This document shows, piece by piece, positions 56,642 to 64,000 of a stretch of 64,000 nucleotides of DNA. The notes beneath the pieces are model-generated. The model was not told the origin of the DNA. It saw nothing but the letters and a program-made list of their open reading frames with translations, and searched no databases. The position numbers and the translations under genes are program-made. Where the stretch lies: assembly GCA_029251525.1 (NCBI GenBank), contig JAQXDE010000032.1:186001-250000 (forward strand). Reading direction: 5' to 3'. This DNA is from Saprospiraceae bacterium (lineage in GTDB: Bacteria > Bacteroidota > Bacteroidia > Chitinophagales > Saprospiraceae). The first letter of the stretch is position 1, and each line of letters starts with the position of its first letter.

Positions 56642-57586
56642 ATGAAAAAGTTACTAATATTATTTTTTTGCTCATCATGTTTTTTAGGAATCTTCGCACA
56701 GACTCCCAGAGCTCAATCCCTGGACAACGCCTCATTTGATCAAATAAAAATAGTCGAAGATACTCTCGGAGCATTGGGTTTTTTGATGGTAAATGACTCT
56801 TTACCAGAGCATCGTTTTGGTGCCTGCAAAAAATTTATTCCAAAATTAGTTCAAGCTTTAAAAAATAAAAACTCATTTAATTACTCTTTTGATCGACTTA
56901 ACACTATTTCTATTTTATATCCACCTGATAGTACTTTTAGAATTATAACTTGGCAGTTATATGTCGACAAAAATACTTACCATCAGTATGGTGCTATCCA
57001 AATGAACACATCTGACTTGAAATTGCACAGACTTCTCGATCGACCGGGAAACCCAATCAATATTGAAACTACAGAACTTAATTCCGAACAATGGCTAGGA
57101 GCCGTTTACTATAATATTTACCAATTTGAAACTCCGGATGGTCCACAATATTTACTTTTCGGTTTTGATGGAAAATCATTTTTCTCAAAAAGAAAAGTTC
57201 TTGACGTATTAAAATTTAGGAATGGAAAACCATTTTTTGGTTCTCCAGTTTTTGTAAAACAGACGGAAAATCAACCATCTATCATACAAACAAGATTAGT
57301 CTTAAATTATTCAGCAGAATCGTCCGTAAAGCTTAATTATGATCTACATTTAGAAATGATAATTTTCGACCATTTAACTCAGCAACCCAGTCCATTTCCT
57401 GGTGAAGATTTTACATACATACCAGACGGAACATACGAAGGCTATCAATTGAAGAATGGTATCTGGGAGTATCAAGAGAAAATTTTTGACCATAAATATG
57501 AAATGAATGAATTCCCAGTACCAGAACCAATTCTTGGCGGTGATCGAAAAAGTAGAAAGAACATATTAGGAAAAAAAAATAATTAA
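56642..57586 (+). CDS. Hypothetical secreted protein, 314 aa
   Basis: A signal peptide covers residues 1-19 (GIFAQ). The rest has no motif I can name. It is beta-rich, with IITWQLYVDKNTYHQYGAIQ and EQWLGAVYYNIYQFETPDG, and it ends in basic residues. The style matches secreted or outer-membrane-associated proteins of Saprospiria with a conserved 'WLGAVYYN' region. The frame is intact and has a strong terminator, so it is real. It is divergent from the decayed PKD gene. Function unknown. Confidence 0.75.
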   Translation: MKKLLILFFCSSCFLGIFAQTPRAQSLDNASFDQIKIVEDTLGALGFLMVNDSLPEHRFGACKKFIPKLVQALKNKNSFNYSFDRLNTISILYPPDSTFRIITWQLYVDKNTYHQYGAIQMNTSDLKLHRLLDRPGNPINIETTELNSEQWLGAVYYNIYQFETPDGPQYLLFGFDGKSFFSKRKVLDVLKFRNGKPFFGSPVFVKQTENQPSIIQTRLVLNYSAESSVKLNYDLHLEMIIFDHLTQQPSPFPGEDFTYIPDGTYEGYQLKNGIWEYQEKIFDHKYEMNEFPVPEPILGGDRKSRKNILGKKNN

Positions 57587-57596
57587 TCAATTCCTT

Positions 57597-57640
57597 AAAT
57601 GTCCAAATTATGAAATAATAATTTGGACATTTTTATTTAG
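57597..57640 (+). terminator. Terminator after the 314-aa secreted-protein gene
   Basis: AAATGTCCAAATTAT pairs with ATAATTTGGACATTT around a 6-nt loop, followed by TTATTTAG. Confidence 0.88.
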
Positions 57641-57664
57641 ATTATAAAAACCTACCTTTCGAAA

Positions 57665-58321
57665 ATGAAATCACATAAGATCCTTTTTGAAAAAACTGCT
57701 CACTATTTCACTCTTGGAGAAGCAAATAAAAACACCAAATACTTTTGGTTAGTCACCCATGGATATGGTCAATTAGCCAGCAAATTCATTTACAAATTTG
57801 ACCAACTTAATTTAACTGAAAATTTCATTTTAGCACCAGAAGGTTTATCGAGATTTTATTGGAATCGTTCTGCCCCTAACCCAGTCGGCTCTAGTTGGAT
57901 GACCAAAGAAAACCGCTTAGATGAAATTGCAGATTATACTCGTTTTATAAAAAAATTATATGAAAAATATAAATCTCAAATGTCAGATGATGTAAAAATT
58001 ATTATGCTTGGTTTTTCTCAGGGCTGTGCAACACAGATTCGATGGATTACAAGAGAATTTCCAGATTTTGATCATTTAATTTTATGGGCAGGTTTACTTC
58101 CTGAAGATATAGATTACACCCCACACAAAAATTATTATTCCACTAAAAACCTTAAATGGGTTTACGGTAGTGAAGATGAATTTCTTAAAGAGAAACATAT
58201 CATATGGCACCAACAGTTTATGAAAGAACAATTCCTTGATTTTGAAAATATAAAATTCAAAGGTAAACATATGATTGATCGAAAGGTACTCATGGAGATT
58301 TTTGAGAAAATAAAAGACTAG
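57665..58321 (+). CDS. Alpha/beta-hydrolase esterase (phospholipase/carboxylesterase family)
   Basis: The 218-aa cytosolic enzyme has the nucleophile elbow GFSQG (in IIMLGFSQGCATQIRW), typical of carboxylesterase/phospholipase-like YpfH-type esterases. The oxyanion segment is VTHGYGQLAS near the N-terminus, and the catalytic His sits near the end in KGKHMID. The Asp is probably in YGSEDEFL. There is no signal peptide. Substrate is unknown. It follows a terminator, so it is likely transcribed from its own promoter. Confidence 0.9.
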   Translation: MKSHKILFEKTAHYFTLGEANKNTKYFWLVTHGYGQLASKFIYKFDQLNLTENFILAPEGLSRFYWNRSAPNPVGSSWMTKENRLDEIADYTRFIKKLYEKYKSQMSDDVKIIMLGFSQGCATQIRWITREFPDFDHLILWAGLLPEDIDYTPHKNYYSTKNLKWVYGSEDEFLKEKHIIWHQQFMKEQFLDFENIKFKGKHMIDRKVLMEIFEKIKD

Positions 58322-58354
58322 AATACTTAATTTTTAAATTCATCATTTTTGTAA

Positions 58355-58362
58355 TATATTTG
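58355..58362 (+). promoter_or_regulatory. TAnnTTTG -7 box
   Basis: TATATTTG lies 56 bp before the ATG of the helical-repeat protein and fits the -7 consensus exactly. Confidence 0.5.
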
Positions 58363-58417
58363 AGAATAATGTAAAGGCATACTTTCACTAATAAAACACT
58401 TAAAAAATTAAATTACA

Positions 58418-59404
58418 ATGGGATTTCTTAATGAAATAAAAAAAGTACTATTCGGTGCCAAAGCGGTAACCAAGTCAGCAGCTGAAAAAGCAACTGAATA
58501 TGGGAAAGAAAAAGGAGCAGATTTCATAGATTCTGCAGATGATTTTTTGGACTCAACTAAAGAAACTGCTGATGAGTTAGGGAATACAATAAAAGAAAGA
58601 GGTAATAATTTCATGGGGAAAGCTAATGATGTTGCAGGTGACCTTAAAGATTCATTAAGTGAAAAAGCAAGTGATTTTGTCGATGGTGCAAAAGATATGG
58701 CTAATAAAACCTACGACTCCTTAGCAAAAAATGAAATGGTTAATAAAACAGGAAACGTTGCTGAAGGTGTAGGTGAAAAAATCCTAGATGCTGGAAAGAA
58801 AATTGAAGAAAAAGCTGGAAACATAGCTGAAAATCTAGGGGAAATCATCCTCGACAAAGGAGGTGATCTACTAGAAAAAGGAAAAGATTTATCAGAAAAC
58901 ATTGGTGAAAAGATTCATGATATTGCTGGAGAGACATTAGAGAAAACAAGTGATTTAGCAGGAACTATATTGGATAGAACAAATGAACTTGTTGAAAAAG
59001 CAGGCGAAGAAGCTGCCAAGTATAATTTAGACAATCAAATCGATGAAGCATCTTCTTTGGGTGAAAAATTAGAAAAACATATCAAAGGAGAGGATATTCT
59101 AGACCAAAAAGATCCGCCAATAGGATACGACAAATTGAGTGAAAGTTTGCTTGAAGAAAAAGATGATTTTTGGTCGAAGGCAGAAAAATATGCAAAAGGA
59201 GATTATAGTACAAAGGCAAAAGAAGAAACACCTTCAAACACAAATGATATTTTTGCTAACACTGAAGAGCGCCAAAAACAATTAAATGAAGCTGAAGAGG
59301 AGGTGCCAGAAAAAGAACCATTTAAAGGTGACATCAAAGGTTTTACTGATAACGACGGTGACGGTGACCCATTAATAGATGATGCAATCATCGATGAAGA
59401 TTAA
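58418..59404 (+). CDS. LEA-like amphipathic helical-repeat protein with Asp-rich tail
   Basis: The 328-aa protein lacks a signal peptide, cysteine and any enzyme motif. Residues about 10-215 are a long run of amphipathic helices rich in Ala, Lys, Glu, Asp and Gly with a roughly 11-residue period, e.g. KATEYGKEKGADFIDSADD (start of the run) and GEKILDAGKKIEEKAG. This is like group-3 LEA or YtxH/apolipoprotein-type proteins that protect membranes or proteins during stress. A disordered acidic part follows. The C-terminus carries DNDGDGDPLIDD, close to an EF-hand-type calcium loop. Function inferred only. Confidence 0.75.
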   Translation: MGFLNEIKKVLFGAKAVTKSAAEKATEYGKEKGADFIDSADDFLDSTKETADELGNTIKERGNNFMGKANDVAGDLKDSLSEKASDFVDGAKDMANKTYDSLAKNEMVNKTGNVAEGVGEKILDAGKKIEEKAGNIAENLGEIILDKGGDLLEKGKDLSENIGEKIHDIAGETLEKTSDLAGTILDRTNELVEKAGEEAAKYNLDNQIDEASSLGEKLEKHIKGEDILDQKDPPIGYDKLSESLLEEKDDFWSKAEKYAKGDYSTKAKEETPSNTNDIFANTEERQKQLNEAEEEVPEKEPFKGDIKGFTDNDGDGDPLIDDAIIDED

Positions 59405-59423
59405 CCGAAATTAACTTAATAAC

Positions 59424-59482
59424 AAAGGTCAATAGTTAATATTTCTTTTATAATAAATAGAAATATTGATCATTGACCTTTA
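59424..59482. terminator. Bidirectional terminator between the LEA-like gene and miaE
   Basis: AAAGGTCAAT and AATATTTCT on the left pair with AGAAATATT and ATTGACCTTT on the right around an 11-nt loop, with a small internal bulge. Confidence 0.82.
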
Positions 59483-59494
59483 TTGCATAACCAT

Positions 59495-60106
59495 CTAATG
59501 CATTCGATCTCCTCTCACCTTCAATGTCTTCAACATTCCTTCTTCGAAGTCCAAATACTCTTTCCATCGTTTCATCACTTTTTCCTCATTCGAATACCTC
59601 TTGGCTAATTTTATAAACATTTTATAATGTGCTGCTTCGGCTACCATAAAATTATAATAAAAGTCTTTTAATTCATCATCAGAGATATGTATTGACAATA
59701 ATCGAAATCGTTCGCAACTCCTTGCTTCAATCAATGCAAAAACTAATAACTTTTCCACCAATCTATCTTCCCAAGCACCATCTTTCTTTTGAAACTTCAT
59801 CAATGCATTTACATACTCATCCTTTCTTTGACGTCCCAAAGTTAAATTTCGCTTTTTCATCTCCGATAGAACCAATCTAAAATGCCCCCACTCTTCTGTT
59901 ACAATTGGTGCTAGCTCATGAACCATCTCGATTTTTTCAGGATACTGTTGAATAAGAGTAATACAAGATGTAGCTGCTTTTTGCTCGCAATAAGCATGAT
60001 CAGTTAAAATTTCTGTTAAATCCATTTCTGCCATATTAACCCACCGAGGGTCGGTAGGTAATTGTAATCCAAGTACTCTTTTATGAGCATCATCTAAATC
60101 TTTCAT
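59495..60106 (-). CDS. miaE: tRNA 2-methylthio-N6-isopentenyladenosine-37 hydroxylase MiaE
   Basis: MiaE is a di-iron ferritin-like monooxygenase that hydroxylates the isopentenyl side chain of ms2i6A37 in tRNA. The 203-aa protein has the four-helix bundle iron ligands in DHAYCEQKAA, TEEWGHFRLV, IEARSCERFRLL and VAEAAHYKMF, which are family hallmarks (E-x-x-H and E-x-x-x-H pairs). It needs oxygen, which fits an aerobic organism. The gene is monocistronic, and no miaA or miaB is adjacent. Confidence 0.95.
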   Translation of the reverse strand: MKDLDDAHKRVLGLQLPTDPRWVNMAEMDLTEILTDHAYCEQKAATSCITLIQQYPEKIEMVHELAPIVTEEWGHFRLVLSEMKKRNLTLGRQRKDEYVNALMKFQKKDGAWEDRLVEKLLVFALIEARSCERFRLLSIHISDDELKDFYYNFMVAEAAHYKMFIKLAKRYSNEEKVMKRWKEYLDFEEGMLKTLKVRGDRMH

Positions 60107-60167
60107 CGTTGCTTATTTTCAAAAAATTAATACAAGTTTGCTAGAACAAATTTACGAAATAGAAAAT

Positions 60168-60205
60168 AAAAAGGCGTTATCGAAAATCGATAACGCCTTT
60201 TTATT
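60168..60205. terminator. Terminator downstream of the 403-aa coiled-coil protein gene
   Basis: AAAAAGGCGTTATCGA pairs perfectly with TCGATAACGCCTTTTT (16 bp) around an AAA loop. It lies 14 bp below the stop codon at 60216. Confidence 0.92.
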
Positions 60206-60215
60206 TTGTAAGATT

Positions 60216-61427
60216 TCATTTCAAACATTTAAACTGATTCGAAAAAAAATCAAGATTATAAATTTCATAATCTTCAAAACCGGTATCCCAAATTATTCTA
60301 ACAAAATCAAGTTCATTTTTTCTCAATTTTTTCTCCTGTCCTGAATTAATTCGGTACTGCCCAGTAAAAGTATGTTGTTTTTTTAAAGGATCAAAAATTC
60401 CCCTGTCTGTTTGATTATTGACTAAGTTTACACTTTCACCATTAATCATTTTTAAAGTAATCATACTACCCTTAGTTAGGCCTCCAAATGCACGTTTAGC
60501 ATCTGTAGTATTGATTGATATAAATAAATTCAGTAATAAGACCCCTCCTTTGATTTGAGTTAAACTTCCTTTACATGAAATATAATCTTCTGACTTCATG
60601 TATTTTCTCATATCATCATTTGTGAATGTAAATAGTATCTCTCGTTCAACATCTTTCCTCCTTTTACCCATAAATTCATCAACACCATCAAAAACTAAAT
60701 TACAATCTTTTTGAGGAGGGCTATACATTACATCATCATCAACGGAGTATTTTTTAAAACTCTTAGAGGCTAAATAAAATGATTTATCCTCTATATAAGT
60801 ATATTTCGAATTTTGTAACTCTTTAACAACAATTTCATCCTTCCTTTTCTTTCTAAGGCTTTTCTTTTTTAATCTTTTACTCGATGAATTGTAAACTATT
60901 TTTCCTTGCCTTTTCAACTTCCCTAATTCCTTCTTAAGCCTTTTAGTATTCTTTTTAGCTGATTTTTCCAGGTTCGTCGCCAATTTCAACTGACGTTTCA
61001 AGAGGTAATATTTTTCATCAGTTGATCTGTCGTCTAATTTTAAATCATCCATCTCCTCTTCCAAAAGAATTTTTGAAAATTTAATATCACTCTCTCTTTC
61101 TAAAGCTAAAGCTAATTTATTATCTGCATCAATTAATAACCTTTCGTACCGTTCTTCATCACTTTCTCCCTCTTCTTCCATGGCCCCTTTCGAGGTTTGT
61201 TTATCCAGAATATCTTGTGGAGAAGCAATTTGCGATCTTTTTATATCCTGCTCCAATTCCAAATGAGAATAATTAGTTTTATCAAAATATTCCCATCTGC
61301 CTTCTGGAAAAACCACAATTTTTTCTCCCCCTTTATTTATTTGTATTTGTTGAGCATCAGCAAATATTGAGAAAGTCAAAATGTAAAAAAGAATAAGAAG
61401 AAAATGTAAAAAGTTTCTAACTTGCAT
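60216..61427 (-). CDS. Hypothetical secreted coiled-coil protein, 403 aa
   Basis: A signal peptide covers residues 1-25 (IFADAQ). A short beta segment follows, GEKIVVFPEGRWEYFDKT, of the type found before coiled coils in Bacteroidota proteins. Then comes a long Lys/Glu-rich coiled coil (about 55-215) containing LKKKSLRKKRKDEIV. The C-terminal half (about 225-403) is beta-rich with DDVMYSPPQKDCNLVFDGVD and KCLK at the end. I cannot name a family. The frame is intact with a strong terminator below. It is divergent from the prolyl oligopeptidase gene. Confidence 0.75.
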   Translation of the reverse strand: MQVRNFLHFLLILFYILTFSIFADAQQIQINKGGEKIVVFPEGRWEYFDKTNYSHLELEQDIKRSQIASPQDILDKQTSKGAMEEEGESDEERYERLLIDADNKLALALERESDIKFSKILLEEEMDDLKLDDRSTDEKYYLLKRQLKLATNLEKSAKKNTKRLKKELGKLKRQGKIVYNSSSKRLKKKSLRKKRKDEIVVKELQNSKYTYIEDKSFYLASKSFKKYSVDDDVMYSPPQKDCNLVFDGVDEFMGKRRKDVEREILFTFTNDDMRKYMKSEDYISCKGSLTQIKGGVLLLNLFISINTTDAKRAFGGLTKGSMITLKMINGESVNLVNNQTDRGIFDPLKKQHTFTGQYRINSGQEKKLRKNELDFVRIIWDTGFEDYEIYNLDFFSNQFKCLK

Positions 61428-61636
61428 AATTCAAAATTAAGAAAATAGAAAAGAAAAATCTAGTAACATAACGAAAGAAAAACATTTATACTAACAAAGT
61501 TTATTAAATAAATGGTTTTTAAGATAGTTATCCTCCCCTAGTGTCAACTTTTCTTTAGAACACAACTAAACTAAGTAACCTGTAATTTAACGATAAAACT
61601 ATAAAGATTGGTTCAATCAAACATAAAATTCTTATC

Positions 61637-63814
61637 ATGAAAAGAGGCCTTATATTTCTAACAATTCTATCAATATGGAGTTGTGAAACTAATTCTAATT
61701 CAAGAAGTTTAACTTTTCCTAATGTAATTCAAAAAATAGATTTCAAAAAAATACCTGTGACTTATCCTGATATAAAAAAAGACGAAACAATAGATGATTA
61801 TCATGGTACTGCTATTCAAGATCCATACCGATGGTTGGAGGATGATAATTCAAAAGAAACTTCTGATTGGGTAACCAACCAAAATAAAGTAACTTTTAAT
61901 TATCTAGATCAAATTCCATATCGTAAAGCTATCAAAAACCGACTCAAAGATGTATGGAATTTTGAACGATTTGGTACTCCTTTTAAAGAAGGGGGTAAAT
62001 ATTATTATTTTAAGAATGATGGTTTGCAGAATCAAGCAGTATTATACGAACAAGAAACTTTAGACAGTCCATCAAAAATAGCTCTCGATCCTAATAGTTT
62101 TTCTGATGACGGTACAACCTCTCTTGGTAGTTTAAGTTTTAATAAAACTGGAGACTTGTTGGCCTATCAAATTTCTGAGGGTGGTTCTGATTGGAGAACA
62201 ATTCATGTTAAGGATTTGAATACAGGTGAAACGCTTGAGGACAAAGTCAATTGGGTAAAATTCTCAGCAATCAGTTGGTTTAAAGATGGTTTTTTCTATA
62301 GTCGTTATCCAGAACCGGAAGAAGGAAAAGAGTTGTCTGCAAAAAATGAATTTCATCAGGTATATTTCCATAAGATCGGAACTGACCAAGCTGAAGATAT
62401 ACTAACTTACTCAGATCGAGCAAATCCCTTACAAAATGTGTACACATCAACTACACAAGATGAACGATATCTAATTCTTTCTGTAGTTCAGTCTACAAGT
62501 GGAAATGCTTTATATTTCAAAGACTTAAATAAACCCAACGCTGAATTTATTCCGATTTGGCAATCTTTTGACAATGATTTCTCTGTTGCTGATAACGATG
62601 GAAATAATTTATTGGTGATGACAAATTATCAAGCTCCAAATAATCGAATTATTTCAATTGATACTGAAAATCCAGAGGAAGAAAATTGGAAAGTAGTTAT
62701 TAAAGAAAGTAAAAATGATGCTTTGCAAGGAATTAAAATTATAGGTGGTAAAATCATTGCAACTTACATTCATAATGCTTCAAGTAAAGTTCAACTTCAC
62801 AATCTAGATGGAGTATATGAATCTGACTTAAAGTTACCTGGTATTGGAACTGTTGGAGGATTTAATGGAAAAAAAGAGGATAATCAAGCATTCTTTTCTT
62901 TTACCTCTTTTACTCGACCAACCACAGTTTTTAGCCTGGATATGCCCGCCAACAAAATTGCTGTTTTCAAAGCACCTAAAATTGATTTCAAATCTGATGA
63001 CTACACTACCGAACAAGTTTGGTTTAAAAGTTACGATGGGACAAAAGTTCCTATGTTTTTAACCTATAAAAAAGGTTTAAAATTGGATGGAAAAAGGCCA
63101 ACTCTACTATATGGATATGGTGGTTTTGACATTCCCGTTTTGCCCTCATTTAGGGTTTCAAATACTGTTCTGCTAGAAAACGGAGGAATATATGCTGTTG
63201 CTAATATTCGAGGTGGAGGAGAGTTTGGAAAAAAATGGCATAAAGCAGGAACATTAGAAAACAAGCAAAATGTATTCAATGATTTTATTTCAGCAGCAGA
63301 ATATTTGATTGCCCACAATTACACTACTCAAAAAAAACTAGCTATTCAAGGTGGTTCGAATGGTGGACTTTTAGTGGGCGCTTGCATGACACAACGACCT
63401 GATTTATTTCAAGTGGCATTTCCTCAAGTAGGTGTTTTGGATATGTTGCGTTATCATACATTCACAATTGGTTGGGCTTGGGCTACAGATTATGGAAGAA
63501 GTGATGACCCAGAAGCCTTTAAATATTTAATCAAATATTCTCCATTACACAACGTAAAAGAAACAGAATATCCTGCAACTATGGTTACAACCGCAGATCA
63601 TGATGACCGTGTAGTGCCAGCTCATTCCTTCAAGTTCATCTCAGAATTACAAAACAAACATCAAGGTGATAATCCAGTATTAATAAGAGTAGAAACGAGT
63701 GCCGGCCATGGGGCAGGTGTACCTACTGACAAACAAATTCAGACTGCAGCAGATATGTCTAGCTTTATGTTTTACAACATGAAAGAGGATGTGATTTATA
63801 ATTTTAAAAATTAA
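61637..63814 (+). CDS. Prolyl oligopeptidase (S9A) lipoprotein
   Basis: The 725-aa serine peptidase cuts short peptides after proline. The N-terminus is a lipoprotein signal with lipobox SIWSC (Cys16), so it is probably anchored in the envelope. A seven-bladed propeller spans about 85-445. The catalytic alpha/beta-hydrolase domain holds the nucleophile GGSNGGLL (Ser574), the acid in TADHDDRVVP (Asp656) and the histidine in SAGHGAG (His691). QDPYRWLEDD at residue 61 and the GGGEFGKKWHKAG stretch are family hallmarks. Length is normal. Monocistronic. Confidence 0.95.
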   Translation: MKRGLIFLTILSIWSCETNSNSRSLTFPNVIQKIDFKKIPVTYPDIKKDETIDDYHGTAIQDPYRWLEDDNSKETSDWVTNQNKVTFNYLDQIPYRKAIKNRLKDVWNFERFGTPFKEGGKYYYFKNDGLQNQAVLYEQETLDSPSKIALDPNSFSDDGTTSLGSLSFNKTGDLLAYQISEGGSDWRTIHVKDLNTGETLEDKVNWVKFSAISWFKDGFFYSRYPEPEEGKELSAKNEFHQVYFHKIGTDQAEDILTYSDRANPLQNVYTSTTQDERYLILSVVQSTSGNALYFKDLNKPNAEFIPIWQSFDNDFSVADNDGNNLLVMTNYQAPNNRIISIDTENPEEENWKVVIKESKNDALQGIKIIGGKIIATYIHNASSKVQLHNLDGVYESDLKLPGIGTVGGFNGKKEDNQAFFSFTSFTRPTTVFSLDMPANKIAVFKAPKIDFKSDDYTTEQVWFKSYDGTKVPMFLTYKKGLKLDGKRPTLLYGYGGFDIPVLPSFRVSNTVLLENGGIYAVANIRGGGEFGKKWHKAGTLENKQNVFNDFISAAEYLIAHNYTTQKKLAIQGGSNGGLLVGACMTQRPDLFQVAFPQVGVLDMLRYHTFTIGWAWATDYGRSDDPEAFKYLIKYSPLHNVKETEYPATMVTTADHDDRVVPAHSFKFISELQNKHQGDNPVLIRVETSAGHGAGVPTDKQIQTAADMSSFMFYNMKEDVIYNFKN

Positions 63815-63815
63815 C

Positions 63816-63896
63816 AGTAAGTGGTGAATGGTTTACTTTTCCTAGGCTTGTACTTGATTTTTGGTATTTTAGAAAAAATAACTATTCACCATTACT
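63816..63896. repeat. Imperfect 17-bp inverted repeat with about 46-bp loop
   Basis: AGTAA-G-TGGTGAATGGTT (63816-63833) pairs with AACTATTCACCATTACT (63880-63896) with one bulged G and one G-U wobble. It lies between the prolyl oligopeptidase gene and the next start. No T tract follows, so a mobile-element relic, leader structure or late terminator are all possible. Confidence 0.55.
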
Positions 63897-63919
63897 AGTA
63901 TCCTCTTAAAACCACATCT

Positions 63920-64000
63920 ATGAAAATTCAAAGAATCGAGGAGTATAAAATCAATAATATATACCACATTCAAATTCTTGAATTACTTAAGATGTGTTTT
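63920..64000 (+). CDS. Start of a probable GNAT acetyltransferase (cut by window edge)
   Basis: An ATG at 63920 opens a frame that runs 27 codons to the window edge. The translation MKIQRIEEYKINNIYHIQI followed by LELLKMCF resembles the first strand and helix of GNAT acetyltransferases, in which ELLxxCF precedes the substrate loop. The evidence is short, so this call is tentative. Confidence 0.45.
   Translation, partial: MKIQRIEEYKINNIYHIQILELLKMCF

Overview
The window is AT-rich DNA from a free-living member of the Bacteroidota, most like the Saprospiria/Lewinella group. The evidence is a type IX secretion (T9SS) signature: a PorP/SprF protein beside a giant SprB-like adhesin with a gliding-motility C-terminal domain, and a metalloprotease with a T9SS sorting tail. 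Other lineage marks are a CarboxypepD-regulatory/TonB-type receptor, an S16 protein with a long acidic tail, lipoproteins with short lipoboxes, and the Bacteroidota -7 promoter box TAnnTTTG before many genes. It looks like ordinary chromosome: no rRNA, tRNA, IS element, CRISPR array or prophage is visible.

Layout. 0-9 kb: a cut-off beta-phosphoglucomutase gene, tilS, a PorE-like PD40 protein ending in SPOR repeats, a lipoprotein isoaspartyl peptidase, a CysQ/IMP-type phosphatase and an unrecognised 464-aa protein. 9-17 kb: rpsP with a structured leader, a decayed multi-pass glycosyltransferase gene, an EamA transporter, a fused trehalose synthase/phosphatase and prmC. 17-27 kb: a TonB-family barrel, the metZ-metX methionine pair, a PlsC-like acyltransferase, an FKBP isomerase, small envelope proteins, a VOC protein and a divergent peptide deformylase. 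27-35 kb: PorP/SprF and the 2,006-aa adhesin. 35-45 kb: an FkbM methyltransferase, a hybrid histidine kinase with a degenerate N-box, a 1.6-kb gene-free stretch ending in a possible small RNA, NDH-2, an OmpA protein, and recF with dciA. 44-53 kb: pdhA, iscS, sucC, the T9SS metalloprotease and mdh (central metabolism as scattered single genes). 53-64 kb: a peroxiredoxin-like protein, a VWA protein, two decayed secreted-protein genes, an esterase, an LEA-like helical protein, miaE, a prolyl oligopeptidase and the start of a probable acetyltransferase.

Gene fit. Most genes are monocistronic and bounded by strong hairpin terminators. Clear operon-like groups are metZ-metX, recF-dciA and adhesin-porP. 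The envelope/T9SS theme recurs: live T9SS cargo and machinery coexist with at least one dead T9SS cargo gene.

No convincing new multi-gene system was found. The most informative observations are four well-supported pseudogenes that a plain ORF caller misses, three long intergenic palindromes, a candidate terminator-ended small RNA, and several proteins with altered catalytic motifs or unusual domain combinations.
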